A stretch of 64,000 nucleotides of DNA, from positions 1,116,001-1,180,000 of the forward strand of contig NZ_CP143889.1 in NCBI RefSeq assembly GCF_036417355.1. The letters are read 5' to 3'. Shown in pieces: positions 54,616-63,767 of the stretch. A program made the translations under genes and the position numbers. The notes under the pieces were generated by a model that saw only the letters and a program-made list of their open reading frames with translations, searched no databases and was not told the DNA's origin. Source of the stretch: Akkermansia sp. RCC_12PD (GTDB lineage: Bacteria; Verrucomicrobiota; Verrucomicrobiia; Verrucomicrobiales; Akkermansiaceae). Position 1 is the first letter of the stretch. Each line of letters opens with the position of its first letter.

Positions 54616-55803
54616 TTATTTCTGTACTTTCGATTCCTGCAAAGCATCGTAACGGCTGCCTACCACGGGGATAGCGGCAACAGCGTTTTCAATTTCCGTC
54701 ATCTCTTCCGCCGTGAAGCGTATATCGCAGGCCCGCAGGTTTTCTTCGAGGTGCGATAGCTTGGTCGTGCCGGGGATAGGGACGATGAACGGACGCTTGT
54801 TCATCAGCCATGCCAATGCAGTTTGTGCTGCGGTGATGCCGCGTGTCCTGCCAAAGGCATTCAGCACCTCTACGATACGCATATTGGCACGGATGGCATC
54901 GGGCTGGAAGCGCGGCAAAGTCTGGCGGTTGTCATTCGTCGTATCGAACTGCGTGTATTCGTTGATGTTCCCGCCAAGGAACCCACGGTTTAGCGGACTG
55001 TAAGGCACAAAACCGATGCCCAGCTCTTCGCACGCGGCAAGTACGCCGTTCTCCTCTACCATGCGGTGCATGAGGTGGTATTCGCTTTGAATTGCTGTCA
55101 CGGGGCAGACGCGGTGGGCGCGTCCGATTGTGTCGGCATTCACCTCGCACATGCCCCAGTGCAGGATCTTCCCCTCTTTTATCAGTTCTGCGCATGTCTC
55201 CGCCACCGCCTCGATGGGGGTATTCGGGTCGCTGCGGTGCTGGTAGAACATGCCGAGCGTTTCCACACCTAGGTTGCGCAGTGAGTTTTCGCACACGCGG
55301 CGGATGTTCTGCGGCGTACTATCTTCTTCGGTCTTTACCTGCACGCCGTTCACGAACTTATGACCGAACTTGGAAGATACGAACACGCGGTTGGTGTAGC
55401 CTTTCAACGCCTTGCCTGTTAGGATTTCGTTCTTGTGATAGCCGTAACTTTCAGCCGTATCGAACAGTGTTACCCCCCGTTCGATGGCTTCATGCAGCAA
55501 CCGGATGCAAGCAGCTTCATCGGGCGATTGGCTGCGGTGGTGGTTCAGTCCCATGCAGCCGAACCCCATCGACGATACACGGAATGCCGCACTGCCGTGA
55601 CCCAATGTGCGGAAACCGCGGACTGCCGCCATGCCCGCTTCATTTGACGTTTTACTCGCCGCGGCCGATTTGCCCGAGATACCCCTTTCCGAGGCTGTTG
55701 CCTTTTCCAGTATAGGCGTCAGGCAAATCGCCGTGCCTGCCAATACGCTTTTTCTCAGGAACCCGCGGCGTCTGATGCCATTATGATTGTGTTCTTGTAT
55801 CAT
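54616..55803 (-). CDS. TAT-signal aldo/keto reductase
   Basis: 395 residues. Twin-arginine leader (GIRRRGFLRKSVLAGTAICL) followed by an AKR barrel: MGFGCMGLNHHRSQSPDEAA, catalytic Asp/Tyr in LFDTAESYGYHKNE, Lys in VFVSSKFGHKF, and IPGTTKLSHLEENL binding NADPH. Reduces aldehydes or ketones, here in the periplasm. Gap to the hydrolase is 9 bases; clearly one operon. Substrate unknown. Confidence 0.85.
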   Translation of the reverse strand: MIQEHNHNGIRRRGFLRKSVLAGTAICLTPILEKATASERGISGKSAAASKTSNEAGMAAVRGFRTLGHGSAAFRVSSMGFGCMGLNHHRSQSPDEAACIRLLHEAIERGVTLFDTAESYGYHKNEILTGKALKGYTNRVFVSSKFGHKFVNGVQVKTEEDSTPQNIRRVCENSLRNLGVETLGMFYQHRSDPNTPIEAVAETCAELIKEGKILHWGMCEVNADTIGRAHRVCPVTAIQSEYHLMHRMVEENGVLAACEELGIGFVPYSPLNRGFLGGNINEYTQFDTTNDNRQTLPRFQPDAIRANMRIVEVLNAFGRTRGITAAQTALAWLMNKRPFIVPIPGTTKLSHLEENLRACDIRFTAEEMTEIENAVAAIPVVGSRYDALQESKVQK

Positions 55804-55817
55804 TGTTTGTTTTTCTT

Positions 55818-55974
55818 TTATGGTTTACTTATCTTGCTACCGTTTTTGGCCTGTTCTTTCTGTTCGTTGATGGCTGCCATAACTGCGCTTGTTCCTGCTT
55901 TGGCGAATGTCTGCGCACATGTCAGTCCGATACCTGCGGCAGAATCCCGTTACCATTACCACTTTTCCCTTCAT
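55818..55974 (-). pseudogene. SDR remnant, about 45 residues, frameshifted
   Basis: MKGKVVMVTG in one frame and AAGIGLTCAQTFAKAGTSAV in another give the start of a short-chain dehydrogenase nucleotide-binding fold. It ends with MAAINEQKEQAKNG and a stop. Only the first 45 codons remain, and a one-base shift breaks even those. Confidence 0.7.
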
Positions 55975-56016
55975 TGTTTCCATTGTATTTATTTCTAATT
56001 AGTTATTTATCTGGTG

Positions 56017-56024
56017 CAAAGTTA
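56017..56024 (-). promoter_or_regulatory. Bacteroidota-type -7 element
   Basis: The minus strand reads TAACTTTG, fitting the TAnnTTTG -7 consensus of Bacteroidota promoters, about 45 bases before the start of the SDR remnant. The matching -33 box is unclear. Confidence 0.5.
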
Positions 56025-56071
56025 CGCAAAGTCTTACAACTGTTGTTTGTTTATATGTTGTACAGTTTACT

Positions 56072-57661
56072 TTATTTCAGATGTTCATTGAAGAACTCCG
56101 TGAGTTTATCAAACGGAATTTTTCCTCTTTGGTCGTACAAGTCCACATGGTTGGCTCCGGACACGATACAGAGTTCCTTTGGTTCGTTTGCCAGTTTGTA
56201 AGCATCCTCGCTGAAATAGCGCGAATGGGCATTCTCCCCGGCGATGAAGAGGACGGGGCGCGGAGAAATCTCTTTGATTTGAGCAAACGGGTAAAAGTTG
56301 CTCAGTGCCGCCTGGCTCGTGAAACGCGTGCCTTGATAACGGGGATGCTGCCCACGCTGTGGATTGCGGTAATAGTCGAAAAACTCCCGCTGCACGGCGT
56401 TGGCGTTCTCCGGCAGTTGCTCCGGCGTGCCGAAACGGATGCGAGGTTCTGTTCCTTCCGCCTCACGCCAACGTTGCGCCGCCACTTCGGCAAACATCGC
56501 TTTCCGTTGATCGTCGGTCATGCTGTCGCCAAGCCCCCTGCGCGTGGCGCGTCCCATGTCATACATGCTGACCGTTGCCAACGCCTTGATACGAGGGTCG
56601 ATGGAAGCGGCGCATACCGAAAAGCCCCCACTGCCACAGATACCGATGACGCCGATACGCCCCCTGTCCACGAAAGGTTGTATGCCGAGCCAGTCCACTG
56701 ATGCACTGAAGTCCTCCACCAATGCGTCAGGTGATACGGCGTGGCGAGGTTCGCCACCGCTCTCTCCCTGATAGGAAGCATCGAATGCCAACGTGACGAA
56801 GCCCCGTGCTGCCATTTCCTGTGCATAGAGACCGGAGCACTGCTCCTTGACCGCCCCATAGGGATGTCCCACGATAATGGCGGGGTATTTTGCGTCCGTA
56901 TTCATATCAGCCGGCATATAGAGGTCGGCGGCAAGTCGGATTCCGTAGCTGTTCGTATAGAACACCTTACGAACCGTCACGCGACTGTCGGCAGCAAAGG
57001 TCTTGGGCGGTTCGGGTTTCCACTCCGAGGCACGAACAAGCGTCACCGCCTCGTCAATCTGCGCTTCGGTCAGACCATTGTGCTTACCGTGGGCGATGTG
57101 GGTTTTCAGTTCGTTCCCCACGCCGTCCATCGCGGCAAGCGAGGCGATGGTTGCCAGTTCGCGCGTCTTCCAGTCGAGGTTGTCGCGCCCGAAGATGTCA
57201 CCGAACAGGTGTGCCTTGAGGTATTGGTCGAGTACGGGGGCAAACGTCAACACGGCTCCCTGCGCATCGCGCCCGAACAGTTTGCGCTGGTTGGCGGCTC
57301 CGTAATCCACTCCACGGCTTACTTCCTGCGAGGTGGGCAGAGAGCCCTCGGTATCCTCTATGCCCTGTGTCTTACGCTGCTGCAACACGTCCATGAACGT
57401 GACTAACCCTCCCATGCTGCGCGGAAATCCTGCATAGGCATAGAGTTGAACAAGCACTTCCTTGATTTCATTCACGGTCAGCCCTGCATTCAGCCCGGCT
57501 GTCAGCGCCACGACCAGTCCCTCTTTGTCGCCTTTGGCGGCGCTACCGCTGATGGCTACTATCTGCCTTTCTTTCAAACTCAACATGTTTTTAGTGTTTT
57601 GGGCTAGCACCCCACTCATGCCGAACAACGAGCAAACGAGAGTTATCAATAACGTTTTCAT
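56072..57661 (-). CDS. Carboxymuconolactone decarboxylase-alpha/beta hydrolase fusion
   Basis: 529 residues. A signal peptide (MKTLLITLVCSLFGMSGVLA) is followed by two CMD/AhpD-like domains (about 25-105 and 125-205; LVVALTAGLNAGLTVNEIKE and LATIASLAAMDGVGNELKTH), then an alpha/beta hydrolase (230-529) with IGVIGICGSGGFSVCA carrying the Ser nucleophile and late His in SGANHVDLYDQ. The fused form is found in Bacteroidota. Probably periplasmic; the CMD domains might act on peroxides or lactones. Start ATG has an AAAGGA-like site 5' to it. Confidence 0.85.
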   Translation of the reverse strand: MKTLLITLVCSLFGMSGVLAQNTKNMLSLKERQIVAISGSAAKGDKEGLVVALTAGLNAGLTVNEIKEVLVQLYAYAGFPRSMGGLVTFMDVLQQRKTQGIEDTEGSLPTSQEVSRGVDYGAANQRKLFGRDAQGAVLTFAPVLDQYLKAHLFGDIFGRDNLDWKTRELATIASLAAMDGVGNELKTHIAHGKHNGLTEAQIDEAVTLVRASEWKPEPPKTFAADSRVTVRKVFYTNSYGIRLAADLYMPADMNTDAKYPAIIVGHPYGAVKEQCSGLYAQEMAARGFVTLAFDASYQGESGGEPRHAVSPDALVEDFSASVDWLGIQPFVDRGRIGVIGICGSGGFSVCAASIDPRIKALATVSMYDMGRATRRGLGDSMTDDQRKAMFAEVAAQRWREAEGTEPRIRFGTPEQLPENANAVQREFFDYYRNPQRGQHPRYQGTRFTSQAALSNFYPFAQIKEISPRPVLFIAGENAHSRYFSEDAYKLANEPKELCIVSGANHVDLYDQRGKIPFDKLTEFFNEHLK

Positions 57662-57673
57662 ATCCTTTGCCTT

Positions 57674-57880
57674 TTACTTCATCGTACTCATAATCACGTA
57701 ACGAAACTGCACCTTGCCCTGCTGCACGTGGTGGCAGACTTTGTCAATAATGGCGCAGTCCACCTCTGGTGCATTAAGTGTGAATCCCTTTGCCGGAATA
57801 CGCCCGTTCTGTTGTTCCTGTGCGCCAACCATGCAGAACAGGGACTGGGCCATGAATAAAATGCTTTTTGTTCTCATCAT
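57674..57880 (-). CDS. Short exported-protein remnant
   Basis: 68 residues. A signal-like N-terminus (TKSILFMAQSLFCMVGAQEQ) and RIPAKGFTLNAPEVDCAIID then KVCHHVQQGKVQFRYVIM. Looks like the start of an exported domain that has lost the rest; may be a truncated first gene of the CMD operon. Weak. Confidence 0.35.
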   Translation of the reverse strand: MMRTKSILFMAQSLFCMVGAQEQQNGRIPAKGFTLNAPEVDCAIIDKVCHHVQQGKVQFRYVIMSTMK

Positions 57881-58196
57881 GTTTATCTGTTATTTGTAAT
57901 TGTTTGTCACTGCTTGCAAGGATACGGCGGATTTTCCGTGGTGCCCAGACCTCAACCACAGATAGAATTACCAAATTCATCGATTCTGTCTTCGATGACA
58001 TCCTTTGCCTGCGGAAATGGTAAAATGGTCTGCGATTCAGGTTATACCGTTCCGCATGGGGCGGTGCAGGAAGTAATGGTTACGGGAAGCATTCCGCCGC
58101 ATTGCGCAGCGGTGAAATGCCTGCAAAATCATCAATTTGACAAATGAGTATGCCAAAATATAATGATATTTCCTATACACCGCTTAAATGGCATAA

Positions 58197-59102
58197 ATGA
58201 TGAGAGAAATAACAAGGATTGACACGGTTCAGCAATACTGTGATTTGTTTGGTATCGAGGCGTCGCATCCGCTGATAAGCGTTGTAAACTGCTATGAAAT
58301 GCCCCCGATAAAACATTCCAAGCGACTGTACAACGTGTACGCCGTGTTGTTGAAAGACACCGACTGTGGCTTGATGCAGTACGGTCGTAGCCTGTACGAC
58401 TACGAAAAAGGCACGGTGTTGTTTGCCGCTCCCGGTCAGGTAATGGGAGCCGACGATGACGGCAACTTGCATAAGCCTGCCGGGTGGGCGTTGGTGTTCC
58501 ACCCCCAACTATTGCGAGGTACGCCGCTTGCCCGATTGACGAAGGACTATACCTATTTTTCATATAATGCCAACGAAGCCCTGCATCTGTCCGAACACGA
58601 ACAGGATATCTTTATCGGCAGCATCAGCAGGCTGCGCGATGAACTTGTCTACCCGATAGACAAATACAGCCGTTCGCTCATCATCGACAACGTGAAGCTA
58701 TTGCTCGACCAGTGTATCCGCTTCTATGACCGCCAGTTCATTACGCGTGAGAATGTGAATAACGACCTCTTGGCACGCTTTGAGGCTCTTCTCGATGATT
58801 ATTACAATTCGCGCCAACCTTTGTTCGAGGGCATCCCCACCGTGCAGTGGTGCGCCAGCAAACTCGGCCTTTCTACTAATTATTTCAGTGACTTGGTGAA
58901 GAAGGGAACCGGGCAATCCGCCATCAAGCACATTCAGCAAAAGACGTTGGATATTGCCAAGGAGAGCATTGTCGCGACAAACAAGAGTCTCAGCCAGATT
59001 TCCGACGAGATGGGCTTCCAATACCCACAGCATTTTACGCGATGGTTCAAGAAGATGGAAGGCTGTACGCCAAATGAATACCGCAACGGCATCGTAGGAT
59101 AA
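58197..59102 (+). CDS. AraC-family transcription regulator
   Basis: 301 residues (start 58197 or 58200). N-terminal cupin-like sensing domain (about 1-180) and a C-terminal double HTH: VQWCASKLGLSTNYFSDLVK and then IVATNKSLSQISDEMGFQYP, HFTRWFKKMEGCTPNEYR. Divergent from the CMD-hydrolase and aldo/keto reductase genes, so it probably activates them in response to a small molecule. It is the right-most clear gene of the foreign block. Confidence 0.85.
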   Translation: MMREITRIDTVQQYCDLFGIEASHPLISVVNCYEMPPIKHSKRLYNVYAVLLKDTDCGLMQYGRSLYDYEKGTVLFAAPGQVMGADDDGNLHKPAGWALVFHPQLLRGTPLARLTKDYTYFSYNANEALHLSEHEQDIFIGSISRLRDELVYPIDKYSRSLIIDNVKLLLDQCIRFYDRQFITRENVNNDLLARFEALLDDYYNSRQPLFEGIPTVQWCASKLGLSTNYFSDLVKKGTGQSAIKHIQQKTLDIAKESIVATNKSLSQISDEMGFQYPQHFTRWFKKMEGCTPNEYRNGIVG

Positions 59103-59497
59103 CGTCGGACTGAAAATAAAAAAAGTGGCGTGGAGCAAACGCCTCTCTCATATACTCATTCCTCGCGTACGCTTGGCTTTCATCTTCTGTCGGCAGATGA
59201 GTCATACCTTGTCTTCTTTTCGATCAATCCATATTGCAATCCGAATAACGGCAGTCATTCTGGAACAACAAGCCCAATGGAGCATAGCAAAACCGGCATG
59301 CATGCAAAGCTCAAAGCTCACATCATCCGACGACTTTCATCAAAAGGCATTGCTCCCATGGGAACATTTTTTGAAATAGCCATTCGTGCCATTTCAAGAA
59401 AACGCATAAACTTGAAATAGTGGAGATAACACCATTCATGTTGTGGGCTATCTAAAAGAAAGCCCTCCATTCGGAAGACTTCCTGATGTTGCCAGTC
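59103..59497. other. Right boundary zone of the nested block; no gene supported
   Basis: One rightward frame (59130-59420) reads SKTGMHAKLKAHIIRRLSSK near its end and could be the tail of a broken gene, but I recognise no family. The true right edge of the foreign block lies somewhere here. Confidence 0.4.
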
Positions 59498-60292
59498 CTA
59501 CACCTGCCACACATCCTCCGGGAACGGAGTCAACGATACCCCGTCGCCCGGCACGGACATGCTGACCATATGGACGCTACGGCTCAGCCATGCAAACAAT
59601 TCCGGGAACTTCTGTTCATTGATTTGCATGGGCGGGCGCCCCGGGCTGATGCAGGAGAGTTCCGACAAGTCAGCGCGGCCGATACCGAAGACAAACACAC
59701 TGAGCTTGCGGGCAGCCGAGAGTTCCTTCAATCGTCCCCCCAGATCCCTGTGCCGGGTGCTGGTAGGCACTCCGTCCGTCATCACGACGAGCCAGGGCTG
59801 GTAGTATTCCACCCCGTGTTCCCGGTAGGTACGCTTGCGAATGTCGAGTTCAGTCAAAGCCAGTTCAACGGCTTCGCCAAGGAGAGTTTCATTCTCCTGC
59901 GATGTGGTGATTCTAAGATCAACGTCAGATTCCCGGATCGGGCCGAATTCTTTCACCGTGGTCGTTGTCCGGGCGAATGTGATCACTGCTACATCGGCGG
60001 CCAGCTTCGCCAGAGGATCGGCGAGAATGTTCCTGACGAACCGCTGAAGCCCGACGTTGAGCTCGTCCATCCGGGTGACGATATTGTCTCCCGTGACGAT
60101 ATTCCAGTTGATCCCGTCAGAATACTCCTGACGGAGGACTTGTTGATGGTCGCCCCGGACAATACCGTTCATACTGCTGCTGGCATCCATCAGAAAGAGA
60201 ACGGGAAGCCGGGCGTTGGCGTTGTTGCCGAACTCGCGCATGGCGGCGAGCTGTTCCTGTTTGTTTGGTTGTGTCGATGATGATATAGACAT
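59498..60292 (-). CDS. vWA-domain protein (TerY-like)
   Basis: 264 residues. The MIDAS motif is complete: LFLMDASSSM (Asp36-x-Ser38-x-Ser40), a Thr in the TTSQENETLLGEA region and VVMTDGVPTS. This von Willebrand A fold binds Mg2+ and protein partners; TerY-type members pair with kinases and phosphatases in stress or phage-defence gene sets. It sits 12 bases downstream of the kinase gene on the same strand, and the two form an operon. No phosphatase is nearby. Confidence 0.85.
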   Translation of the reverse strand: MSISSSTQPNKQEQLAAMREFGNNANARLPVLFLMDASSSMNGIVRGDHQQVLRQEYSDGINWNIVTGDNIVTRMDELNVGLQRFVRNILADPLAKLAADVAVITFARTTTTVKEFGPIRESDVDLRITTSQENETLLGEAVELALTELDIRKRTYREHGVEYYQPWLVVMTDGVPTSTRHRDLGGRLKELSAARKLSVFVFGIGRADLSELSCISPGRPPMQINEQKFPELFAWLSRSVHMVSMSVPGDGVSLTPFPEDVWQV

Positions 60293-60304
60293 GGTTTATT
60301 CAAG

Positions 60305-61531
60305 TTAATGGTTGGTGGTTGGATTCCGGGTTGCCTGATTCAATGCGCTACGACGCCGTATGCAGAGCTTGCATAAAGATTTGGCATGAGATTGCCGTAA
60401 ACGCCGTGCGGCATCGTCAGGAGTCTCCCGGAAGAGAATCCCGCAGTCTGTACAGATGTTGGATGTCATCTGTACCAGCAGACTTCGGGGTGGGCAGGGA
60501 CGGTCGTACAGAAGATCCCGGTACATGGGATGATCCCTTCCGCCTCCCGGCTCCATATCCCTGAGGTATTGCAGCAAACAACGCGCCAGATACCCCGGCA
60601 TGACGCGTGGACGCAAATCGCGACGCTGGACACAGGTAAGATTGTGACCGAGAGCATCGCGGAGCTTGCGGGGGAGATACGACCAGACATAGCGCCCGGG
60701 CGTATCGGGCGGATAGAATCCCGCAGGCGGTTTGTACGAAGCAAACGGGTACGGCAGCACGCCCTTCCTGGCGGCTTCCCGCATCTCTCCTTCTCCCCCT
60801 TGCCGGGCAAAGGGAGACAGGCCGAGCGTCAGCGTCATGAAGAGCAGGACGGACAGGGCGTAGGCATCGTGACTGCGGGTGCGGAGGAAGTCTCCGTAGT
60901 TACCTCTAAGTTCCGGTGCCCGGAACCGTTCCGTGCCGACGGAACAGGGATAGTCCTCGACCTGAAAACTGTCGGCATCCACCCAGCAGATGGAGCCATC
61001 GGGAGAAACCAGCACATTGCCGGGATGCAGATCGCCCAGGACGACACCGTAACGGTGCAGAGTATGGATAGCTTCTGATAAGTTCAGGCATAGCCCGGTC
61101 AGATCGTAACGGCTCCATGACGGGAGCTGTTTCTTCAACAGTTCTGCATGAAACGCGAACGCCCCGAGCGGAACACCGTCCGCCCGGGGCATCAGCACGC
61201 CGACAAAGCGCCGCAGTTCGTCGTACAGGATCTCACGCGGCCACGCCACGCACGGGGAACGAATGGGGCGGGAACACATCAGCCGAAGCTTCTGCTTGCG
61301 CCAACGCATCCGTTGGTTCGGATGGTACAGCTTGGCAACGAGTGGCGATCCTAATGCCGAATGGGCAACAAGGACCGATCCTTCACCGCCTTCCGCAATG
61401 GGTTTTCCCAGAACGATTCGTTTCCCACGGTCTGAGAACAGAACATCTCCGGTCGAGTACTTCCTGCCATTGCCGCAGAGTTCTTCATCCAGCCGCCTCA
61501 CCTGATGGTGGAGTGCATAGAATGGAGTCAT
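60305..61531 (-). CDS. Protein kinase-like protein with C-terminal zinc motifs
   Basis: 408 residues. Gly-rich loop in IAEGGEGSVLVAH, ATP Lys in PLVAKLYH, catalytic block VVLGDLHPGNVLVSPDG with Asp and Asn, and VDADSFQ in place of DFG. The C-terminal part has Cys pairs (NICTDCGILF and LCKLCIRR) suggesting a zinc finger. Resembles the kinase of vWA-kinase-phosphatase triads. It is transcribed with the vWA gene to its left; its start is 6 bases from the divergent gene at 61538. Confidence 0.8.
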   Translation of the reverse strand: MTPFYALHHQVRRLDEELCGNGRKYSTGDVLFSDRGKRIVLGKPIAEGGEGSVLVAHSALGSPLVAKLYHPNQRMRWRKQKLRLMCSRPIRSPCVAWPREILYDELRRFVGVLMPRADGVPLGAFAFHAELLKKQLPSWSRYDLTGLCLNLSEAIHTLHRYGVVLGDLHPGNVLVSPDGSICWVDADSFQVEDYPCSVGTERFRAPELRGNYGDFLRTRSHDAYALSVLLFMTLTLGLSPFARQGGEGEMREAARKGVLPYPFASYKPPAGFYPPDTPGRYVWSYLPRKLRDALGHNLTCVQRRDLRPRVMPGYLARCLLQYLRDMEPGGGRDHPMYRDLLYDRPCPPRSLLVQMTSNICTDCGILFRETPDDAARRLRQSHAKSLCKLCIRRRSALNQATRNPTTNH

Positions 61532-61537
61532 GAGTAC

Positions 61538-62056
61538 ATGACGGCAGGTAATAAGCCGTCATATATAGATGACGCGGTCAACAGCGTTATTTCATCGTTT
61601 TCGCAGCCTGAAAAAGGCATCCCAGAAATGCCATATATACTTGTTATGAGTATATTATATCATTCACAACAATGTCCTCCTATTATTGCCTGCATTCTTT
61701 CAATTGAATGTTCCGGACTAATAGGAGATGCCCCTTACGCTTATGTGGAAATGCAGAATCTGCATATGGATTCCCTTTCATCCGTCCGATTGAAAGTCAT
61801 CCTTCTTGATTCTCTTCCACTTTTAAGAGGAAAGAATTCTGGTAGGATACTCCGTAAGCAGGGCAGCCTTCTTCTTGACAGCCCTTTATCAAAACGTGAC
61901 CTCAAGAAGTTGGTCTCTCCTGGGCAAGTAGAACATGCCGTGCTGAAAGTCAGTCACAAGAAAATCATATTAACGGCACGAAGTGTACGTGGGGATGATT
62001 CCTACTGGGGAGACCTCACCTATGCCCTTAGTCAGAAATATTTCCCTGACCACTGA
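61538..62056 (+). CDS. Uncharacterised island protein
   Basis: 172 residues from the ATG at 61538 (GTG-like starts exist upstream). No recognised domain. Hydrophobic stretches (LVMSILYHSQQCPPIIACIL) could be buried or membrane-associated; the second half is basic with repeated Leu/Lys (KRDLKKLVSPGQVEHAVLKV). Divergent from the kinase gene. AT-rich relative to host. Last gene before attR, ended by the terminator at 62075. Confidence 0.5.
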   Translation: MTAGNKPSYIDDAVNSVISSFSQPEKGIPEMPYILVMSILYHSQQCPPIIACILSIECSGLIGDAPYAYVEMQNLHMDSLSSVRLKVILLDSLPLLRGKNSGRILRKQGSLLLDSPLSKRDLKKLVSPGQVEHAVLKVSHKKIILTARSVRGDDSYWGDLTYALSQKYFPDH

Positions 62057-62074
62057 TTTCAGGGAATCACATCA

Positions 62075-62111
62075 ACATCATCGCAGGGGTAACTCTACGG
62101 TGATGTTTTTT
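62075..62111 (+). terminator. Terminator after the last element gene
   Basis: ACATCATCG / CGGTGATGT stem (one mismatch) followed by a run of T (62105-62111); downstream of the gene ending at 62056. Confidence 0.7.
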
Positions 62112-62149
62112 ATCTGCTACCAGACTACTGAATAGAAATGGTATCTATT

Positions 62150-62169
62150 GTCAGAAAATAGTCAGAAAA
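62150..62169 (+). repeat. Right pair of GTCAGAAAA repeats (probable integrase arm sites)
   Basis: GTCAGAAAA at 62150-62158 and 62161-62169, again offset 11 bases, in the same orientation as the left pair and followed by ATTCCT and CCGTTTT. Confidence 0.65.
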
Positions 62170-62240
62170 ATATATTCCTTTTTGTACCGTTTTAGGCGTT
62201 TTTCAGGGTAGTGAACAGATATGGAAAAAGGCTGAAACAG

Positions 62241-62280
62241 GCAAAAGAAAAGAGCCTCAATCCTTTCGGAATGAGGCTCT
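62241..62280 (-). terminator. Element-supplied terminator for tRNA-Asn
   Basis: AGAGCCTCA / TGAGGCTCT stem (62251-62280) followed on the minus strand by TTTTCTTTTGC. It lies 6 bases beyond the CCA end of the intact tRNA, and inside the element, replacing the displaced original at 26001-26030. Confidence 0.8.
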
Positions 62281-62286
62281 TATTAG

Positions 62287-62334
62287 TGGCTCCCCCGGTT
62301 GGGCTCGAACCAACGACCTAGTGATTAACAGTCA
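62287..62334. repeat. attR: 48-bp direct repeat within tRNA-Asn
   Basis: Identical to 26038-26085. The CCA-proximal 48 bases of the tRNA come from the element's att site after crossover; the remaining 5' part to 62361 is host. Confidence 0.95.
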
Positions 62335-62361
62335 CCCGCTCTACCGCTGAGCTACAGGGGA
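62287..62361 (-). tRNA. tRNA-Asn (GTT)
   Basis: 75 nt on the minus strand with encoded CCA. Acceptor TCCCCTG pairs with CGGGGGA, discriminator G; anticodon loop CTGTTAA gives GTT; T arm GTTGGTTCGAGCCCAAC. Intact and probably functional despite serving as the integration site. Confidence 0.95.
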
Positions 62362-62376
62362 GTTTGCGTTCCGTAG

Positions 62377-63636
<1,260 letters not shown>

Positions 63637-63767
63637 ATGCCCCTTTTACCGTTCGCAGGCGCTTCATGCACCTGCGGACCTTTTCCCTTCCCGGAAGAGA
63701 ATGGAGTACTATCACCTTTCTTTTCCATTTATTCCGGCTTATGTCCGGTTCCTTTTCACAGCAAGTC

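Larger units (their letters stand above)
53397..59110. mobile_element. Nested foreign block, probably from Bacteroidota
   Basis: Left edge: kinase and reductase genes are both cut at about 53,399. Within are an alpha/beta hydrolase, aldo/keto reductase, SDR relic, CMD-hydrolase fusion and AraC regulator; this combination occurs in Bacteroides and Parabacteroides clusters. A TAACTTTG promoter element of Bacteroidota type lies at 56017-56024. The right edge is somewhere from 59,103 to 59,430 and is not sharp. No transposase remains. Confidence 0.6.

Noticed and set aside
57714-58147. Rightward frames between the CMD gene and AraC
   Set aside because: Short, overlapping the divergent promoter region, with no motif. 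Left as likely regulatory DNA with decayed pieces.
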